Shown in pieces: positions 11,400-22,540 of a stretch of DNA of 64,000 nucleotides. This DNA comes from Lepus europaeus (taxonomy: Eukaryota; Chordata; Mammalia; Lagomorpha; Leporidae): assembly GCF_033115175.1 (NCBI RefSeq), contig NC_084850.1:101185439-101249438 (forward strand). Direction: 5' to 3'. Within the stretch, counting starts at the first letter, position 1, and each line of letters starts with the position of its first letter. The notes under the pieces were generated by a model that saw nothing but the letters and a program-made list of their open reading frames with translations, searched no databases and had not been told where the DNA came from. The translations under genes and the position numbers were made by a program.

Positions 11400-11900
11400 A
11401 ACAGTCCACCCGGAAGCGTAGCCCTGCGGAGGGAGGGGCACCTTGGAATGTGCCATTGTACTTCCGGGGGGGGGGAGAAATATGGAATTCAGGTGACGAA
11501 ACCTCACTCCGTACCGGAATCCGCCCTCTTGTTCCAAAGACCACATTCTGATCTGGTGAGTGACTCAAGACTCTGGCTGTCCTCAATCTCTGGTAGGTCT
11601 TCGGTGTCTTTCACTTCCGCCATATTAACCTGTCCCCCCCACCCTGATTCTTTAACTTTGAACCATCTCTCGACGTACAGGAGCAGGCAATTAATTTAGG
11701 GCCAGGCCCTTCGTGGCCTCTGATTGGTCGATTACCAATTCTGGTCCTCGCTGCTCTCCGTAGCGTCCAGACCTCAGGAATAACGTAACCCCGCCTCTGC
11801 TAGTGCGCACTGGTCTCCAATTGGCCACTGCTTTGGGGGCATGCGCGGTGGTGTCTGACCCGTGATGGGTTACCGCGAGTGCCGGGCTGTGCGGGTTTAG
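11400..11900. promoter_or_regulatory. CpG-rich promoter-like segment, candidate distal WAS promoter
   Basis: ETS cores at 11,410-11,417 (CCGGAAGC), 11,460-11,467 (ACTTCCGG) and 11,612-11,619 (CACTTCCG); the last is fused to a YY1-type motif CCGCCATATT at 11,617-11,626. Inverted and direct CCAAT boxes lie at 11,723-11,727, 11,735-11,739 and 11,817-11,821. There is a CRE-like TAACGTAA at 11,781, a GC box at 11,789 and an NRF1-like GCATGCGC at 11,839. About 16 CpGs occur in the last 200 bp, far above the surroundings. It lies about 10.6-11.1 kb upstream of the WAS start, but only about 5 kb once rabbit SINEs are subtracted. The direction of transcription cannot be told; no exon or ORF with recognisable homology flanks it. 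Confidence 0.6.
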
Positions 11901-12456
11901 GGTAGTGGGTTCAGGTATAGAGTAGGATGATTCACTTGTGAAAAGACAGACTAGGATAGTTATAGTTGGAAGTTAATGAGCTTATTCATCAGGGTCGCGC
12001 TTCCATTGTAACTTCTGTAAGAAACCCAATGGGGCTTTCTTGTCCGAGCCCGCTCGTTCTTAAATTCACTTATTCTCTGGTTTCTCAAAACAACTACAAA
12101 AAAATTGCCTTGAGTTTGGATGTGCGAGAATTGCACAGGGACGGTGGGTGTCTGGTTGTCCCAACACAGAAAACCTCAGAGAGGACACTGAGTGGTCTTC
12201 ATATACAATGTAGTAGAGTTATATAAATTGAACTCCTGACAAAACGGCTGCAAAGTGTTGAGCAGTTACAAAGCCCCACAAGGCAGGGCTTTTGAGAAAG
12301 CACGTTTGGAAGGAGGAACGCTTTCCTGTCACAGAGTGATAGCTTTGGATCATTAGCACTGACCACATGGGAAAGGATCGCTGTCACTTCATACACATCG
12401 TGGGTGATGTAGTAAATTAACCTATTTTGAAATTTTCAACTTTACATTCGTCGTAT
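11901..12456. other. Non-repetitive DNA right of the promoter-like segment
   Basis: No recognisable exon, RNA gene or repeat. If the neighbouring segment is bidirectional, a plus-strand transcript would begin here. Confidence 0.45.
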
Positions 12457-12781
12457 TTTTTTTTAAAGATTTCATTTTATTTACTTGAGAGGTGGAGTTA
12501 CAGAGAGAGGTGGAGACAGAGAGGTCTTCTATCCACTGGCTCACTCCCCAAATGGCCACAATGGCTGGAGCTGGGCCGACTGAAGCCAGGAGCCAGGTAC
12601 TTCTTCCTGGTCTCCCACGCGGGTGCAGGGGCCCAAGCACTTGGGCCATCCTCCACTGCCTTCCCGGGCCACAACAGAGAGCTGGACTGGAAGAGGGGCA
12701 ACTGGGACCAGAACCTGCACCCATATGGGATGCCGGCGACACAGGCGGAGGATTAACCTAGTGAGCCACGGCGCCGGCCCC
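12457..12781 (-). mobile_element. C-SINE, intermediate type
   Basis: Minus-oriented. It combines the classic tail (TTTACTTGAGAGGTGGAGTT) with a young-like head (GAGCCACGGCGCCGGCCCC). Confidence 0.94.
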
Positions 12782-13041
12782 TGTATATATTTGTTAAAAT
12801 ATGGGTATATATTATGTGCAGTTTCCAAAGTATCTAAATATGTGTTCCTAAGTGATACATATTTATTAATATGCTAGCCCAAACTAAGAAAGTACTGAGC
12901 AGCTGGGGTGCTGCTGAAGCAAATACCTAGAAGTGTTGATGTGGCTCTAGAACTGGGTAAAGGATAGAGGCTGGAGTGTTTGGAGGCACAAGCTAGACGT
13001 AGGGAAAGGGAAAGCTTCTTACAAAAGAAAAGGTATATTTA
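12782..13041. other. Unassigned AT-rich DNA
   Basis: Nothing recognisable between two SINEs. Confidence 0.4.
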
Positions 13042-13362
13042 AAGTCCAGTGCTGTGGCATAGCAGGTAAAGCCGCCGCCTGCAGTTGCCAGCATCTCATA
13101 TGGGTGCCAGTTAGAGTCCCGGCTTCTCCACTTCCCATCCAGCTCTCTGCTGTGGCCTGGGAAAGCAGTAGAAGATAGCCCAAGTCCTTGGGTCCCTGCA
13201 TCCATGTGAGAGACCTGGAAGAAGCTCCTGGTTCTTGACTTCTGATCAGTTAAGCTCCAGCCATTGTGGCCGTTTTGGGAGTGAACCAGCGGATGGAAGA
13301 CCTCTCTCTCTCCCTTTCTCTGTCTATATCTCTGCCTTTCAAATAAATAAGTAAATCTTTTT
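13042..13362 (+). mobile_element. C-SINE, classic type
   Basis: Plus copy from AGTCCAGTGCTGTGGC to AAATAAATAAGTAAATC. Confidence 0.92.
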
Positions 13363-13380
13363 TAAAAAACTCTGATCTTA

Positions 13381-13437
13381 GGGGCCGGTACTGTGGTGTA
13401 TTAGGTTAAGCCTCTGCCTCCAGCATGGCATCCCATA
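13381..13437 (+). mobile_element. C-SINE head fragment
   Basis: GGGGCCGGTACTGTGGTG...GGCATCCCATAT, cut off by the next SINE. Confidence 0.85.
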
Positions 13438-13764
13438 TAAAAAAAATACATTTATTATGTTTGAATAGCAGAAGGAGAGAGAAAACTACCTTCCATCCCC
13501 TGGTTCACTTCTCAGATGACCACAACAGCTTGGGCAATGGTTGGGGCTGGACCAGGCTGAAGCCAGAAGCCTGAAACTCCATCTGGGTTCCTCCCCCCCA
13601 CCCCCGGGTAGGAGGGGACAAAGTACTTGTCTCTACTGCTTTTCCAGGCTCATTAGCTCGGAGCCGCATTGAAAGCGAAGCAGCCAGGTGTTCAGCCATG
13701 GCTACTGTATGGGATGTGAGTCTCCCAGGTAGTGCCTTAAGCCACTACACCACAATGCTGGCCC
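13438..13764 (-). mobile_element. C-SINE, diverged
   Basis: Minus copy abutting the previous head fragment; ends CACAATGCTGGCCC. Confidence 0.88.
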
Positions 13765-13802
13765 ACCAAATTGTTTGCTCTAAGTGAAAAGTTGACAGTT
13801 TT

Positions 13803-14157
13803 TCTTTCTTTCTTTCTTTTTTTTTTGACAAGCAGAGTGGATAGTGAGAGAGAGAGAGAGACAAAGAGAAAGGTCTTCCTTTGCCGTTGGTTCACCCTCC
13901 AATGGTTGCTGCGGCCGGCGCGCTGCGCTGGCGCACCATGCTGATCCGATGGCAGGAGCCAGGAGCTTATCCTGGTCTCCCATGGGGTGCAGGGCCCAAG
14001 CACTTGGGCCATCCTCCACTGCCCTCCCTGGCCACAGCAGAGAGCTGGCCTGCAAGAGGGGCAACCGGGACAGAATCCGGTGCCCTGACCGGGACTAGAA
14101 CCTGGTGTGCCGGCGCCGCAAGGCGGAGGATTAGCCTAATGAGCCATGGCACCGGCA
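13803..14157 (-). mobile_element. C-SINE, young subtype, in the Tigger relic
   Basis: Flanked by gacagtttt at 13,794-13,802 and 14,158-14,166. The A-tail complement has become (TTTC)n. Confidence 0.95.
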
Positions 14158-14240
14158 GACAGTTTTAATTTAATACAGAACAAGGGAAAGGTTATATGTT
14201 GAAATCCCTAAATCTACCTTAAGAATGAATCTTCTGCTGT

Positions 14241-14463
14241 GAATAACCTAGCAGTTGAGATCTGGTTGGGAAGCTCATATCTGGTATCAGAGTGCCGCGG
14301 TTCGAGTCCCAGCTCTGCTCTTCACTCTAACTTCCTGCTAAGGCAGACCCTGGGAGAAAGCAAGTGATAACTTAAGGTCCCTCTCACTCACATGGGGGAC
14401 CTGGATGGGTTCCTGGTTCCAGTCCTGGCCAATGTGGCCATTTGGGGAGTGAAATGGTAGGTG

Positions 14464-14494
<31 letters not shown>

Positions 14495-14561
14495 CCTCCT
14501 TCTCTCTTCCCCTTCTTTCCTCCTTCTCTCCCTCTCCCTCCATCCTTTCCTCTCTCTCAGA
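14241..14561 (+). mobile_element. Old C-SINE in the Tigger relic, with long CT tract
   Basis: ACCTAGCAGTTGAGATC...GGCAGACCCTGGGAG type. The 3' tract at 14,464-14,560 is almost pure pyrimidine. The imperfect duplicated target TCTTCT..CTGTGAA lies on both sides. Confidence 0.88.
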
Positions 14562-14686
14562 GTCTTCTATCTGTGAAATTATGAAGGAAAGAGAAATTCA
14601 CACTAGTTTTGCTGTCATTCTTAACAGCTAAAAGTTCAGGCCACAGGGCGTAAGTGCTTAGTTAAGCTAGAAAAGTTAATAAATTT

Positions 14687-15019
14687 AGGCCGGCGCTGTG
14701 GCTTACTAGGCTAATCCTCTGCCTTGCCGCGCCGGCACACCGGGTTCTAGTCCCGGTTGGGGCACCGATCCTGTCCCGGATGCTCCTCTTCCAGGCCAGT
14801 TCTCTGCTGTGGCCAGGGAGTGCAGTGGAGGATAGCCCAGGTCCTTGGACCCTGCACCCCATGGGAGACCAGGAGAAGCACCTGGCTCCTGCCATTGGAT
14901 CGGCGCGGTGTGCCGGCCGCAGCGTGCCTACCGCGGCGGCCATTGGAGGGTGAACCAACGGCAAAAGGAAGACCTTTCTCTCTGTCTCTCTCTCACTGTC
15001 CACTCTGCCTGTCAAAAAA
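14687..15019 (+). mobile_element. C-SINE, young subtype, in the Tigger relic
   Basis: Perfect 16-bp TSD aaaagttaataaattt at 14,671-14,686 and 15,020-15,035. Confidence 0.97.
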
Positions 15020-15259
15020 AAAAGTTAATAAATTTGTGGGTGGAAGACATGAGCAGAAAATATGTTCAGATTGACGGCAATGGGTTGTGCCAGAACACAT
15101 TGATCCCACATGAAGAAAACTTTGGCAAGGAATACCCCCAGACTCAGTCAGGAGGCAGAGCCAGGAAAGGAGGGGAAAGCATGGCCCAGAGCTTTTATTG
15201 TGGCTTTTTTGGGAGGGAATGGGTGAGACAGCTAGACAGTATGCTGAGGAGAATTATTA

Positions 15260-15599
15260 GCACTGGATAGTTTGAATAATTTTGGTGGCCTATGAGGTAG
15301 CCCTAATTGACTGGTACCTGGGGTGATTTAGGGCTGGGAGGATATTGGCTTGGTATATAAGAGAAAAACTAGAGATGGTTGAATGGTTGGCTTGCATATC
15401 AAAGGTATGCTCAAGGTCAAATTATTTCCTGTATTCAGGAATTAGTTATTTCTGGAAGGAATGGTCTCTCCCGGATTAACAAGGCCCCAAGATATGAAAG
15501 CATTGTAAAATACAGAGAAAATTTAAAAACATGAGGCAAAGCAGAGCAGCCGGGACTATGAAGCAGTGCCCATAAGCTGCTGTGCCACAATACTGGCTC
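15260..15599. other. Unassigned DNA between Tigger and L1 relics
   Basis: No exon or known repeat could be named. Confidence 0.35.
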
Positions 15600-16290
15600 C
15601 CAGTGTGTTGGGTTTTCACCATTCTACTAGATGTATAGTGGTATTTGATTGCTGTTTCAATTTGCAATTCTCTAATGGCATACGATGTTGAGCATTTTTT
15701 CATGTGCTTATTTGCCATCTGTACATCTTCTTTGATGTCATGTCTGTTCAGATCTTTTGCTCATTTTTAACTCGAGTTGTTCATGTTCTTGTTGATTTTT
15801 TAAGAGTTCTTTGCGGGACTGGCGCTATGGCATAGCGGGTAAAGCCACTGCCTGCAGTGCCGGCATCCCATATGGGCATTGGTTTGTGTCTTGGTTGCTC
15901 CACTTCTGATCCAGCTCTCTGTTATGGCCTGGGAAAGAAGTAGAACACGGCCCAAGTCCTTGGGCCCCTGCACCCACATGGGAGACCCAGAAGAAGCTCC
16001 TGGCTCCTGGCTTCAGATTGGAGCAGCTTCAGCCATTCCAGCCAACTGGGGAGTGAACCAGTGGATGAAAGACCTCTCTCTCTCTCTCTCTCTCTCTCTC
16101 CGCCTCTTCTCTCTCTCTCTTTCTCTGTACAACTCTGACTTTCAAATAAAATAAGCAAATCTTAAAAAAAAAGAGTGCTTTACAATTTTGGATAAGTCTT
16201 TATGAGATATATGTTTTGCAAATTCAAGTATTTTCTCCCAAGCTGTTGCTTGTCTTCTGTTTCTCTTGATCCTCTTTATTTTTTAAGGGA
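15600..16290 (-). mobile_element. L1 fragment (antisense) split by a SINE
   Basis: TCTAATGGCATACGATGTTGAGC...TTTTTTCATGTGCTTATTTGCC (15,600-15,812) and CAAGTATTTTCTCCCAAGCTG (16,182-16,260) are the complement of the L1 ORF2/3' region common to mammals. Confidence 0.85.
15813..16170 (+). mobile_element. C-SINE, classic type, in L1
   Basis: TSD aagagttcttt (15,802-15,812) versus aagagtgcttt (16,171-16,181); (CT)n at 16,075-16,100. Confidence 0.94.
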
Positions 16291-16458
16291 AAATCAGCCA
16301 CTTCTGAACCATTCTTTGCAGTCCAAACGAAAAGAAAATGTCTACAGGGCAGTGTGTGGTGGTGAAGAAGGGGCTCTGGAATCAGCTTGGATTTGAATTC
16401 TAATTCTGCTACTTCCTCACTGTGGGAGTTAATGTCTCTGTACCATACTTTGCTCTTC

Positions 16459-16788
16459 TTTTTTTTTTTTAATTTTATTTATTTATTTGAGAGGTAGAGT
16501 TACAGACAGAGAAAGGGAAAGGCAGAGAGAAAGAGGTCTTCTAACCTCTGGTTCACTCCCCAAATGGCCACAAAAGCCACTACTGGGCTGATCTGAAGCC
16601 AAGAGCTTCTTCCAGGTCTCCCACACAGGTGCAGGGGCCCAAAGACTTGGGCCATTTTCTACTGCTTTCCCAGGCCATAGCAGAGAGCTGGATCAGAAGA
16701 GGAGCAGCCGGGACTTGAACCAGTGCCCACATGGGATGCCAGCACTGCAGGCAATGGCTTTACCCACTACACCACAGCACTGGCCCCC
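16459..16788 (-). mobile_element. C-SINE, classic type
   Basis: Minus copy from T12-AATTTTATTTATTTATTTG to CACCACAGCACTGGCCCC. Confidence 0.93.
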
Positions 16789-16798
16789 TTTCTTCATC

Positions 16799-17020
16799 TT
16801 TTTTCTTTAAGATTTATTTTATTTATTTGAAAGAGTTACAGAGAGAAGTAGAGACAGAGAGAGAGGTCTTCCATCCTCTGGTTCACTCCCCAAATGGCTG
16901 CAACGGCTGGGGCTGGGTCGATATGAAGCCAGGAGCCAGGAGATTCTTCTGGGTCTCCCATGTGGGTGCAGGGCCCCAAGGACTCGGGCCATCTTTTACT
17001 GCTTTCCCAGGCCGTACACT
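16799..17020 (-). mobile_element. C-SINE, 5'-truncated
   Basis: Tail-to-middle piece ending at CTTTCCCAGGCCGTAC; the tRNA-like head is absent. Confidence 0.9.
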
Positions 17021-17344
17021 AGAAAGTGACTCAGCATTTTGAATTTGGATCTTTTCCAAGGGCAGAGGTATGTAGTTTATCCTCTCTCATTTAGCTCCCT
17101 GTCAGCCTGTGATCATAGGGGTCCACAGTGTACTGTGTTGCTAACCTGGGATGTGCCTTGGGTTAGGGATACTCCATGCATATTTGGCTTATGACATTTT
17201 CAATTCACAATGGGTTTGTTAGGCTCTAAGCCTTCGGCAAATGGAGAAACACCTGTGCCTTGGGTTTCTACTTCTGTTAGGAGGGGTTTTTACACATTGG
17301 GCTGAGGATGGATTTATTCACTAATCATGTTTTCTATTTGCTCT
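17021..17344. other. Unassigned intergenic DNA
   Basis: No recognisable feature. Confidence 0.35.
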
Positions 17345-17657
17345 CTTTAAATGTTTATTCATTTTTTGTATTTGAAATTCAGAGTGCTAGCGAGAATAAG
17401 ACAGACAGAGAGAAAGAGAGAGGGCTTCCACTGGTTGGTTCATCTCCCAGATGCCCTCAGCATCCAGGGTTAGGCCAGGCTGAAACCAGGAGCTAAGAAT
17501 TCCATTCAGGTCTCCCACATTGATGGCAGGGACCTAAGTCCTTGAGCCATATTCTGCCACCTTCCTCAGGATGTGCGTTAGCAGGAAACTGGATCTGAAG
17601 TGGAGTAACCAGGACTCAAACCAGCATTCCAACATGGAATTCGGGCATCCTGAGTGC
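17345..17657 (-). mobile_element. Old C-SINE, diverged
   Basis: Minus copy with CAGGATGTGCGTTAGCAGGAAAC; abuts the next element head-on. Confidence 0.85.
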
Positions 17658-17658
17658 T

Positions 17659-17880
17659 GTCTGGGAAAGCAGCAAAGGATGGTCCAAGTCCTTGGGCCCC
17701 TGCACCCACGTGGGAGACCTGGATGGAGTTCTAAGCTCCTGACCTCAGCCTGGGCCAGTCCCAATCATTGTGGCCCTTTGGGGACTGAAGCAGTAGATGG
17801 AAGATCTCTTTGTCTCTCTGCCTCTCACTCTCTCTGTAATTCTACATTTCAAATAAATAAATCTTTGGGGAAAAAAAAAA
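17659..17880 (+). mobile_element. C-SINE, 5'-truncated
   Basis: Begins mid-element at CTGGGAAAGCAGCAAAGG and ends AAATAAATAAATC plus A-run. Confidence 0.88.
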
Positions 17881-17885
17881 AAAGA

Positions 17886-19087
17886 AAATCCAACACACTG
17901 GCTACACCAAGTGCTGATGTAGAGGAAGAAGAACTCGTTCAGTGCTGGCAGGAATGCAGAATGGTCCAATCTCTTTGGAAGACAGTTTGGTGGTATCTTA
18001 GAAAGAAAGAAACATACTCTTGGCCGATGCTGTGGCGTAGTGGGCTAAGCCTCCACCTGCAGTGCCAGCATCCCATATGGGTGCCAGTTCATATCCTGGC
18101 TACTTCACTTCTGATCCAGCTCTCTGCTATGGCCTGGGAAAGCAGCAGAAGATGACCCAAATGCTTGGGCCCCTGCCCCCACATGAAAAGACCCAGAAAA
18201 AACTCCAGGCTCATGGCTTCATATCGACCCAGCCCCAGCCGTTGCAGCCATTTGGGGAGTGAACCAGAGGATGGAAGACTCCCCCATCTTTCTCCCTCTC
18301 TCTGTCTGTAACTCTACTTCTCAAGGAAATAAATAAATATTTTTTAAAAAAGAGAGAAAGAAAGAAACACACTCTTACCATACCATCCAGCAATAGCAAT
18401 TCTTGGTATTTACCTAAATGACTTGAAACTGTATATTTATATGAAAACCTGCACACAAATGTTCATAGGAGCTTTATTTATAATTACCAACATTGGGAAT
18501 CAAGGAAGATGTTCTTAGGCCAGATGGATAAACTGTGGTACATCCAGATGATGGGATATTACTCAGTACTAGAAGGCAATGAGCTAACAAGCCATGAAAA
18601 GACGTGGAGAAGATATAGATGCATATTAATGAGTTAAAGAAGCAAGTCTGAAAAGGGTGCATGCTGTATTATTCTAACTGTAACTATATGCCATGCAGGT
18701 AGGGGCAAAAATACAGAGAGTGTAAAACAGTCAGGGGTGATGGGGGAGGGAGGGCTCCATAGGTGGAGCACAGAGGATTTTAGAGCAGTGAAACTTATTC
18801 TGCAAGACACAGTAATGGTGGATCCAGGTCATGGTGCCTTTCTCAAAACTTACAGGATGCACGACACCAAGAGTGAACTGTAATGTAAACTATGGGTGGT
18901 GGGTGAAAATGCTGTGTTGAGGAGGCTCATCCCTCGCAACAAGTACACCTGCCCGGAGGAGGACATTGATTGTGGGGGAGCCTGTGCAGGTGTGGGGGCA
19001 AGCAAGCATGTGAGAAGCCTCTGCACTTGCTACTCGGTTTTGCTGTGAACTTCACACTGATCTGCAAAATGAAGTCTATCTTTTTAA
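17886..19087 (+). mobile_element. L1 3' portion (sense) split by a SINE
   Basis: GCTGGCAGGAATGCAGAATGG...TTTGGAAGACAGTTTGG, GTTCATAGGAGCTTTATTTAT, TGGGATATTACTCAG, then the 3' UTR-like GTGGGGGCAAGCAAGC...TTTTGCTGTGAACTTC and a terminal AAAATGAAGTCTATC. This is an old L1M-type 3' end. Confidence 0.9.
18022..18355 (+). mobile_element. C-SINE, classic type, in L1
   Basis: 21-bp flanking duplications with one mismatch at 18,001-18,021 and 18,356-18,376 prove insertion into the L1. Confidence 0.95.
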
Positions 19088-19413
19088 AAGGTTTATTTAC
19101 TTATTTATTTGAAAGGCAGAACAGAGACAAAGAGAGAGGCAGAGAGGGACTGCTGGTTCACTCCCCATATGGCCACAAGAGCTGGGGCTAGGGCTGGGCC
19201 ACACCGAAGCCAGGAGCCTGGAACTCCATCTGGGTCTCTCATGTGAGTGGCAAGGGTGCAGATATTCAAGACTGTCTTCCACTGCCTTCTCAGGCACATT
19301 AACAAGGAGCTGGATCCGAAGTGGAGCAGCCGAGACTCAAACTGGTGCTCACGTAATGGGATGCTGGCGTCACAGACAGTGGCTTAACCTGCTGCCCCAC
19401 AACGTCAGATCCT
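19088..19413 (-). mobile_element. C-SINE, classic type
   Basis: Minus copy at the L1 3' end; ends GCCCCACAACGTCAGATCC. Confidence 0.9.
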
Positions 19414-20276
19414 AAAAACAAGAATTTCAAAACAGTGATGCTGTGGTCATTTTAACCCTACAGGCAGTGTGAGGTTATAAGCCAAGCTATTCTTATAGAT
19501 GGCGTGTGGTCATGATCAGGATGCCTTGTGGCAAACTGCTCCCTTGAAAACGAAAACACTCTGAACTGTAAACTTGGGAGCATTCATCAAGCTGGATGAA
19601 TGTACAGCCAAAGAACACTGTCCGCCTGTTCTTTCCAATGTAGTTGATGAACAAAGGCAGCCACCACTCTTTTGTCTCCTTCCTGCTATTCCGACCAGAA
19701 GAGCGATGCTTAAAGTGGCATGGATGGTGTGTGTTTGACACCATTAATTCTTGTCATGTAGTGTGTTTCCTCTGTCACTTCACAGCATGGAAAAAAGGGT
19801 GGAACAAAGACAACCCCAGGGCCTGGCCCTGTTGAGTCTTGACTTTCTGCTAAATTGCTGGCTTTCTAATTGGGCGGCAGCTGGGGAGGATCCCCGCTGC
19901 TCCCCAGAGCCTGCTAGGCCCCAGGCAGCCTTTCAACCCCATGTAAGGGAGAGGAAATGACTGGGTCCAGCCAAAGCGCTCTAACCAGAAACTGCATCTG
20001 TTAGCTCCCTCCTAGAAGTCGCCTGGGTCCTGGGCGACAGAGAGATCCCTGCTGCCACCCTCTGGGGGAAATGAATTAGCAAAACCAGTGTTTGAAATCA
20101 GGCAAAGACATTGGGATCTTACTGAAAATTTGGTCTTCCAGTCAATTCCTTTACTAACTAACCAGTAGCTTGGAATCTTCTGGATAGAAGCAGCATGCAT
20201 TGCAGGTCATCACCAGCCACTGAATTCTGCCTCTGCTTAGTTGCAGTTATCCAGTGATTCCAAAGAGAAATCTTTT
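19414..20276. other. SINE-free intergenic DNA
   Basis: About 860 bp without a recognised exon or repeat. Short ORFs on both strands have no recognisable relatives. Confidence 0.45.
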
Positions 20277-20290
20277 TTCTTTTAAGATTT

Positions 20291-20610
20291 TTTTTGACAG
20301 GCAGAGTGGATAGTGAGAGAGAGAGAGACAGAGAGAAAGGTCTTTTTGCCGTTGGTTCACCCTCCAATGGCCGCTGCAGCCAGCGCATCTCGCTGATCCG
20401 AAGCCAGGAGCCAGGCGCTTCTCCCGGTCTCCCATGCAGGTGCAGGGCCCAAGGACTTGGGCCATCCTCCACTGCCTTCCCGGGCCATAGCAGAGAGCTG
20501 GCCTGGAAGAGGGGCAACCGGGATAGAATCTGGCGCCCCAACTGGGACTAGAACCTGGTGTGCCGGTGCCGCAAGGCAGAGGATTAGCCTGTTAAGCCAT
20601 AGCGCCGGCC
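20291..20610 (-). mobile_element. C-SINE, young subtype, inserted in another SINE's tail
   Basis: TSD ttcttttaagattt at 20,277-20,290 and 20,611-20,624. The target is the AAGATTT tail complement of the next SINE. Confidence 0.96.
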
Positions 20611-20931
20611 TTCTTTTAAGATTTATGTATTTATTTTAAAGGCAGAGTTACAGAGAGTCAGAGGCAGAGAGATCTTCTATGCACTGGTTCACTCCCCAAA
20701 TGGCCACAACAGCCAGAGCTGGGCCGATCTGAAGCCAGGAGCCAGGAACTTCCCGGTCTCCCACGTGGGTGCAGGGGCCCAAGGACTTGGGCCATCTTCT
20801 AGTGCTTTCCCAGGTGCATTAGCACGGAGCTAGACTGCAAGTGGAGCAGCCAGGACTCAAACCAGTGCCCAAATAGGATACTGGTGTTGGAGGCAGTGGC
20901 TTTACAGCTACTCCTTAATGCCAGCCCTGTC
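20611..20931 (-). mobile_element. C-SINE, classic type
   Basis: Minus copy whose tail was hit by the young SINE. Confidence 0.92.
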
Positions 20932-21045
20932 TCCAAATTTCTTGTTCTTTTATCTACCTCTATGTTTATGGGGCCAATGGAGAAAGATAACAAACTTAGG
21001 CCACATGACAGAAAATGTAATATCAAATACAGGACATCCACTTTA

Positions 21046-21364
21046 CTTTTTGAAAGATGTATTTATGTATTTGAAAGGCAGAGTTACAGAGTAGGTGGGG
21101 AAACCTTCCATTCCCTGGTTCACTCCACAAATGGCTACAACAGTTGAAGCTGGGTTAAGCAGAAACCAGGAGTCAGGAAGTCCATCTGGGTTCTCCCATG
21201 TGGGTGCAGGGACCCAAGGACTTGGGCCATCTTCTGCTGACTTTCCAGGCCCATTAGCAGGCAGCTGGATCAGAAGCAGAGAAGCAAGGACTTAAACTGG
21301 CACTCCAGTATGGGATAGTGGCATTTCAGGTGGCAGCTTATCACTGTGCCACAATGCTGGCCCC
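21046..21364 (-). mobile_element. C-SINE, diverged
   Basis: Minus copy ending GCCACAATGCTGGCCCC. Confidence 0.9.
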
Positions 21365-21371
21365 ACACCCA

Positions 21372-22057
21372 ATTTATTTTATATATTTATATTTATTTTA
21401 TTTGGAAGGTTGAGAGAGTGTAAGACAGAGACAGACAGATCTCCCATCCAGTTGTTCACTCTCTTTTTTTTTTTCAAAGATCTATCTATGTATTTGAAAG
21501 GCAGAACCACAGAGAGGCAGAGGTAGAGAGATAGAGAGAGTGATAAAGAGAGAGAGAGAGAGGTCTTTCATCCTCTGGTTCACTCTCCAGATGACCGCAA
21601 TGGCCGTAGCTGTGCCGATCCAAAGCTAGGAGCCAGGAGCCTTCTCCGGGTCTCCCAAGCAGATGCAGGGGCCCAAGGACTTGGGCCATCTTCCACCACT
21701 TCCCCAGGCCACAGCAAAGAGCTGGATTGGAAGTAGAGCTGTGGGGGACTCGAATTGGTGCCCTGATGGGATGTCGGCACTGCAAGCAGCAGCTTCTCCC
21801 ACTACACCACAGTAGTGCCGGCCCCTGGTTTACTCTCCAGGTGTCTGCAGCAGCCGGGGCTGGGCCGGATCGAAGACAGGAGTCTGAAACTCAATCCACA
21901 TTTGTCATGTGAATGGCAGGGACTCAAGCATTTGAACCATTATCTGTTGCCTCCCAGGGGGCACATTAGCAGGAAGCTGGACTTCAACCCAGGCATCTCA
22001 GTACTGCATGCTGGTGTCCCAAGTGGCATCTTAATCACTGTGCCAAAGGCTCACCCC
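21372..22057 (-). mobile_element. Old C-SINE split by a SINE
   Basis: Tail half at 21,372-21,463, head half at 21,827-22,057 (AGGGGGCACATTAGCAGG...GGCTCACCCC). Confidence 0.85.
21464..21826 (-). mobile_element. C-SINE, classic type, nested
   Basis: Flanks GTTCACTCTC and GTTTACTCTC duplicate the target inside the older SINE. Confidence 0.92.
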
Positions 22058-22216
22058 AGAAGATCCAGTTTCTAAGTCCTCAGCTCCGAGTGGCTGGACA
22101 TTCCTGCTGCCCCCTGGAACACCGTACTGCCCCATGGTCTCTCAGGCTTCCTTCCGCACTTCCCATTTCTTTGCTTTATTCCTCAACAATTGCTTCTGCC
22201 ATTTCTTTCTTTATTT

Positions 22217-22540
22217 TTAGATTTATTTTTATTTATTTGAAAGAGTTACAGAGAGAGGGAGAGGGAAAAAGAAAGGGAGAGGTCTTTGATTATCTGGTTC
22301 ATTCCCCAAATGGCAACAACGGCCAGAGCTGAGTTGATCTGAAGCCAGGAGCCAGAAGCTTCTTTCTGGTCTCCCACATGGGTGCAGGGGCCCAAGGACT
22401 TGGGCCATCTTCTACTGCTTTCCCAGGCCACAGCAGAGATCTGGATTGGAAGTGGAGCAGCTGGGACTCGAACTGGCGCCCGTTTGGGATGCTGGCACTG
22501 CAGGCCGTGGCTTTACCCACCACGCCACAGCACCGGCCCT
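22217..22540 (-). mobile_element. C-SINE, classic type
   Basis: Minus copy ending CGCCACAGCACCGGCCC; low divergence. Confidence 0.94.

Larger units (their letters stand above)
13766..15200 (+). pseudogene. Tigger-family DNA transposon relic with transposase remnants
   Basis: After removing three SINEs, the plus strand reads as degenerate Tigger (TcMar/pogo-like) transposase: CTCTAAGTGAAAAG...(13,766-13,802), ...AGAATGAATCTTCT (to 14,240), SSICEIMKEREIHTSFAV (14,562-14,615), LINLWVEDMSRKYVQIDGNG (15,022-15,085) and a further EENFGKEY stretch. The order matches the helix-turn-helix N-terminal part of the family. The element is defective: stops, indels and three SINE insertions. The right boundary is uncertain and could lie anywhere from 15,150 to 15,300. 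Confidence 0.85.

Noticed and set aside
10833-11421. Protein-coding gene in the GC-rich block upstream of WAS
   Set aside because: The 60-128-codon plus-strand ORFs are proline/serine-rich shadows of GC-rich DNA without splice structure or homology; promoter function is the better reading.
17571-18155. 194-codon ORF on the plus strand
   Set aside because: It runs through two SINEs and an L1 piece; the peptide contains the standard C-SINE translation (VLGPLHPRGRPG...SWLL) seen in dozens of other ORFs.
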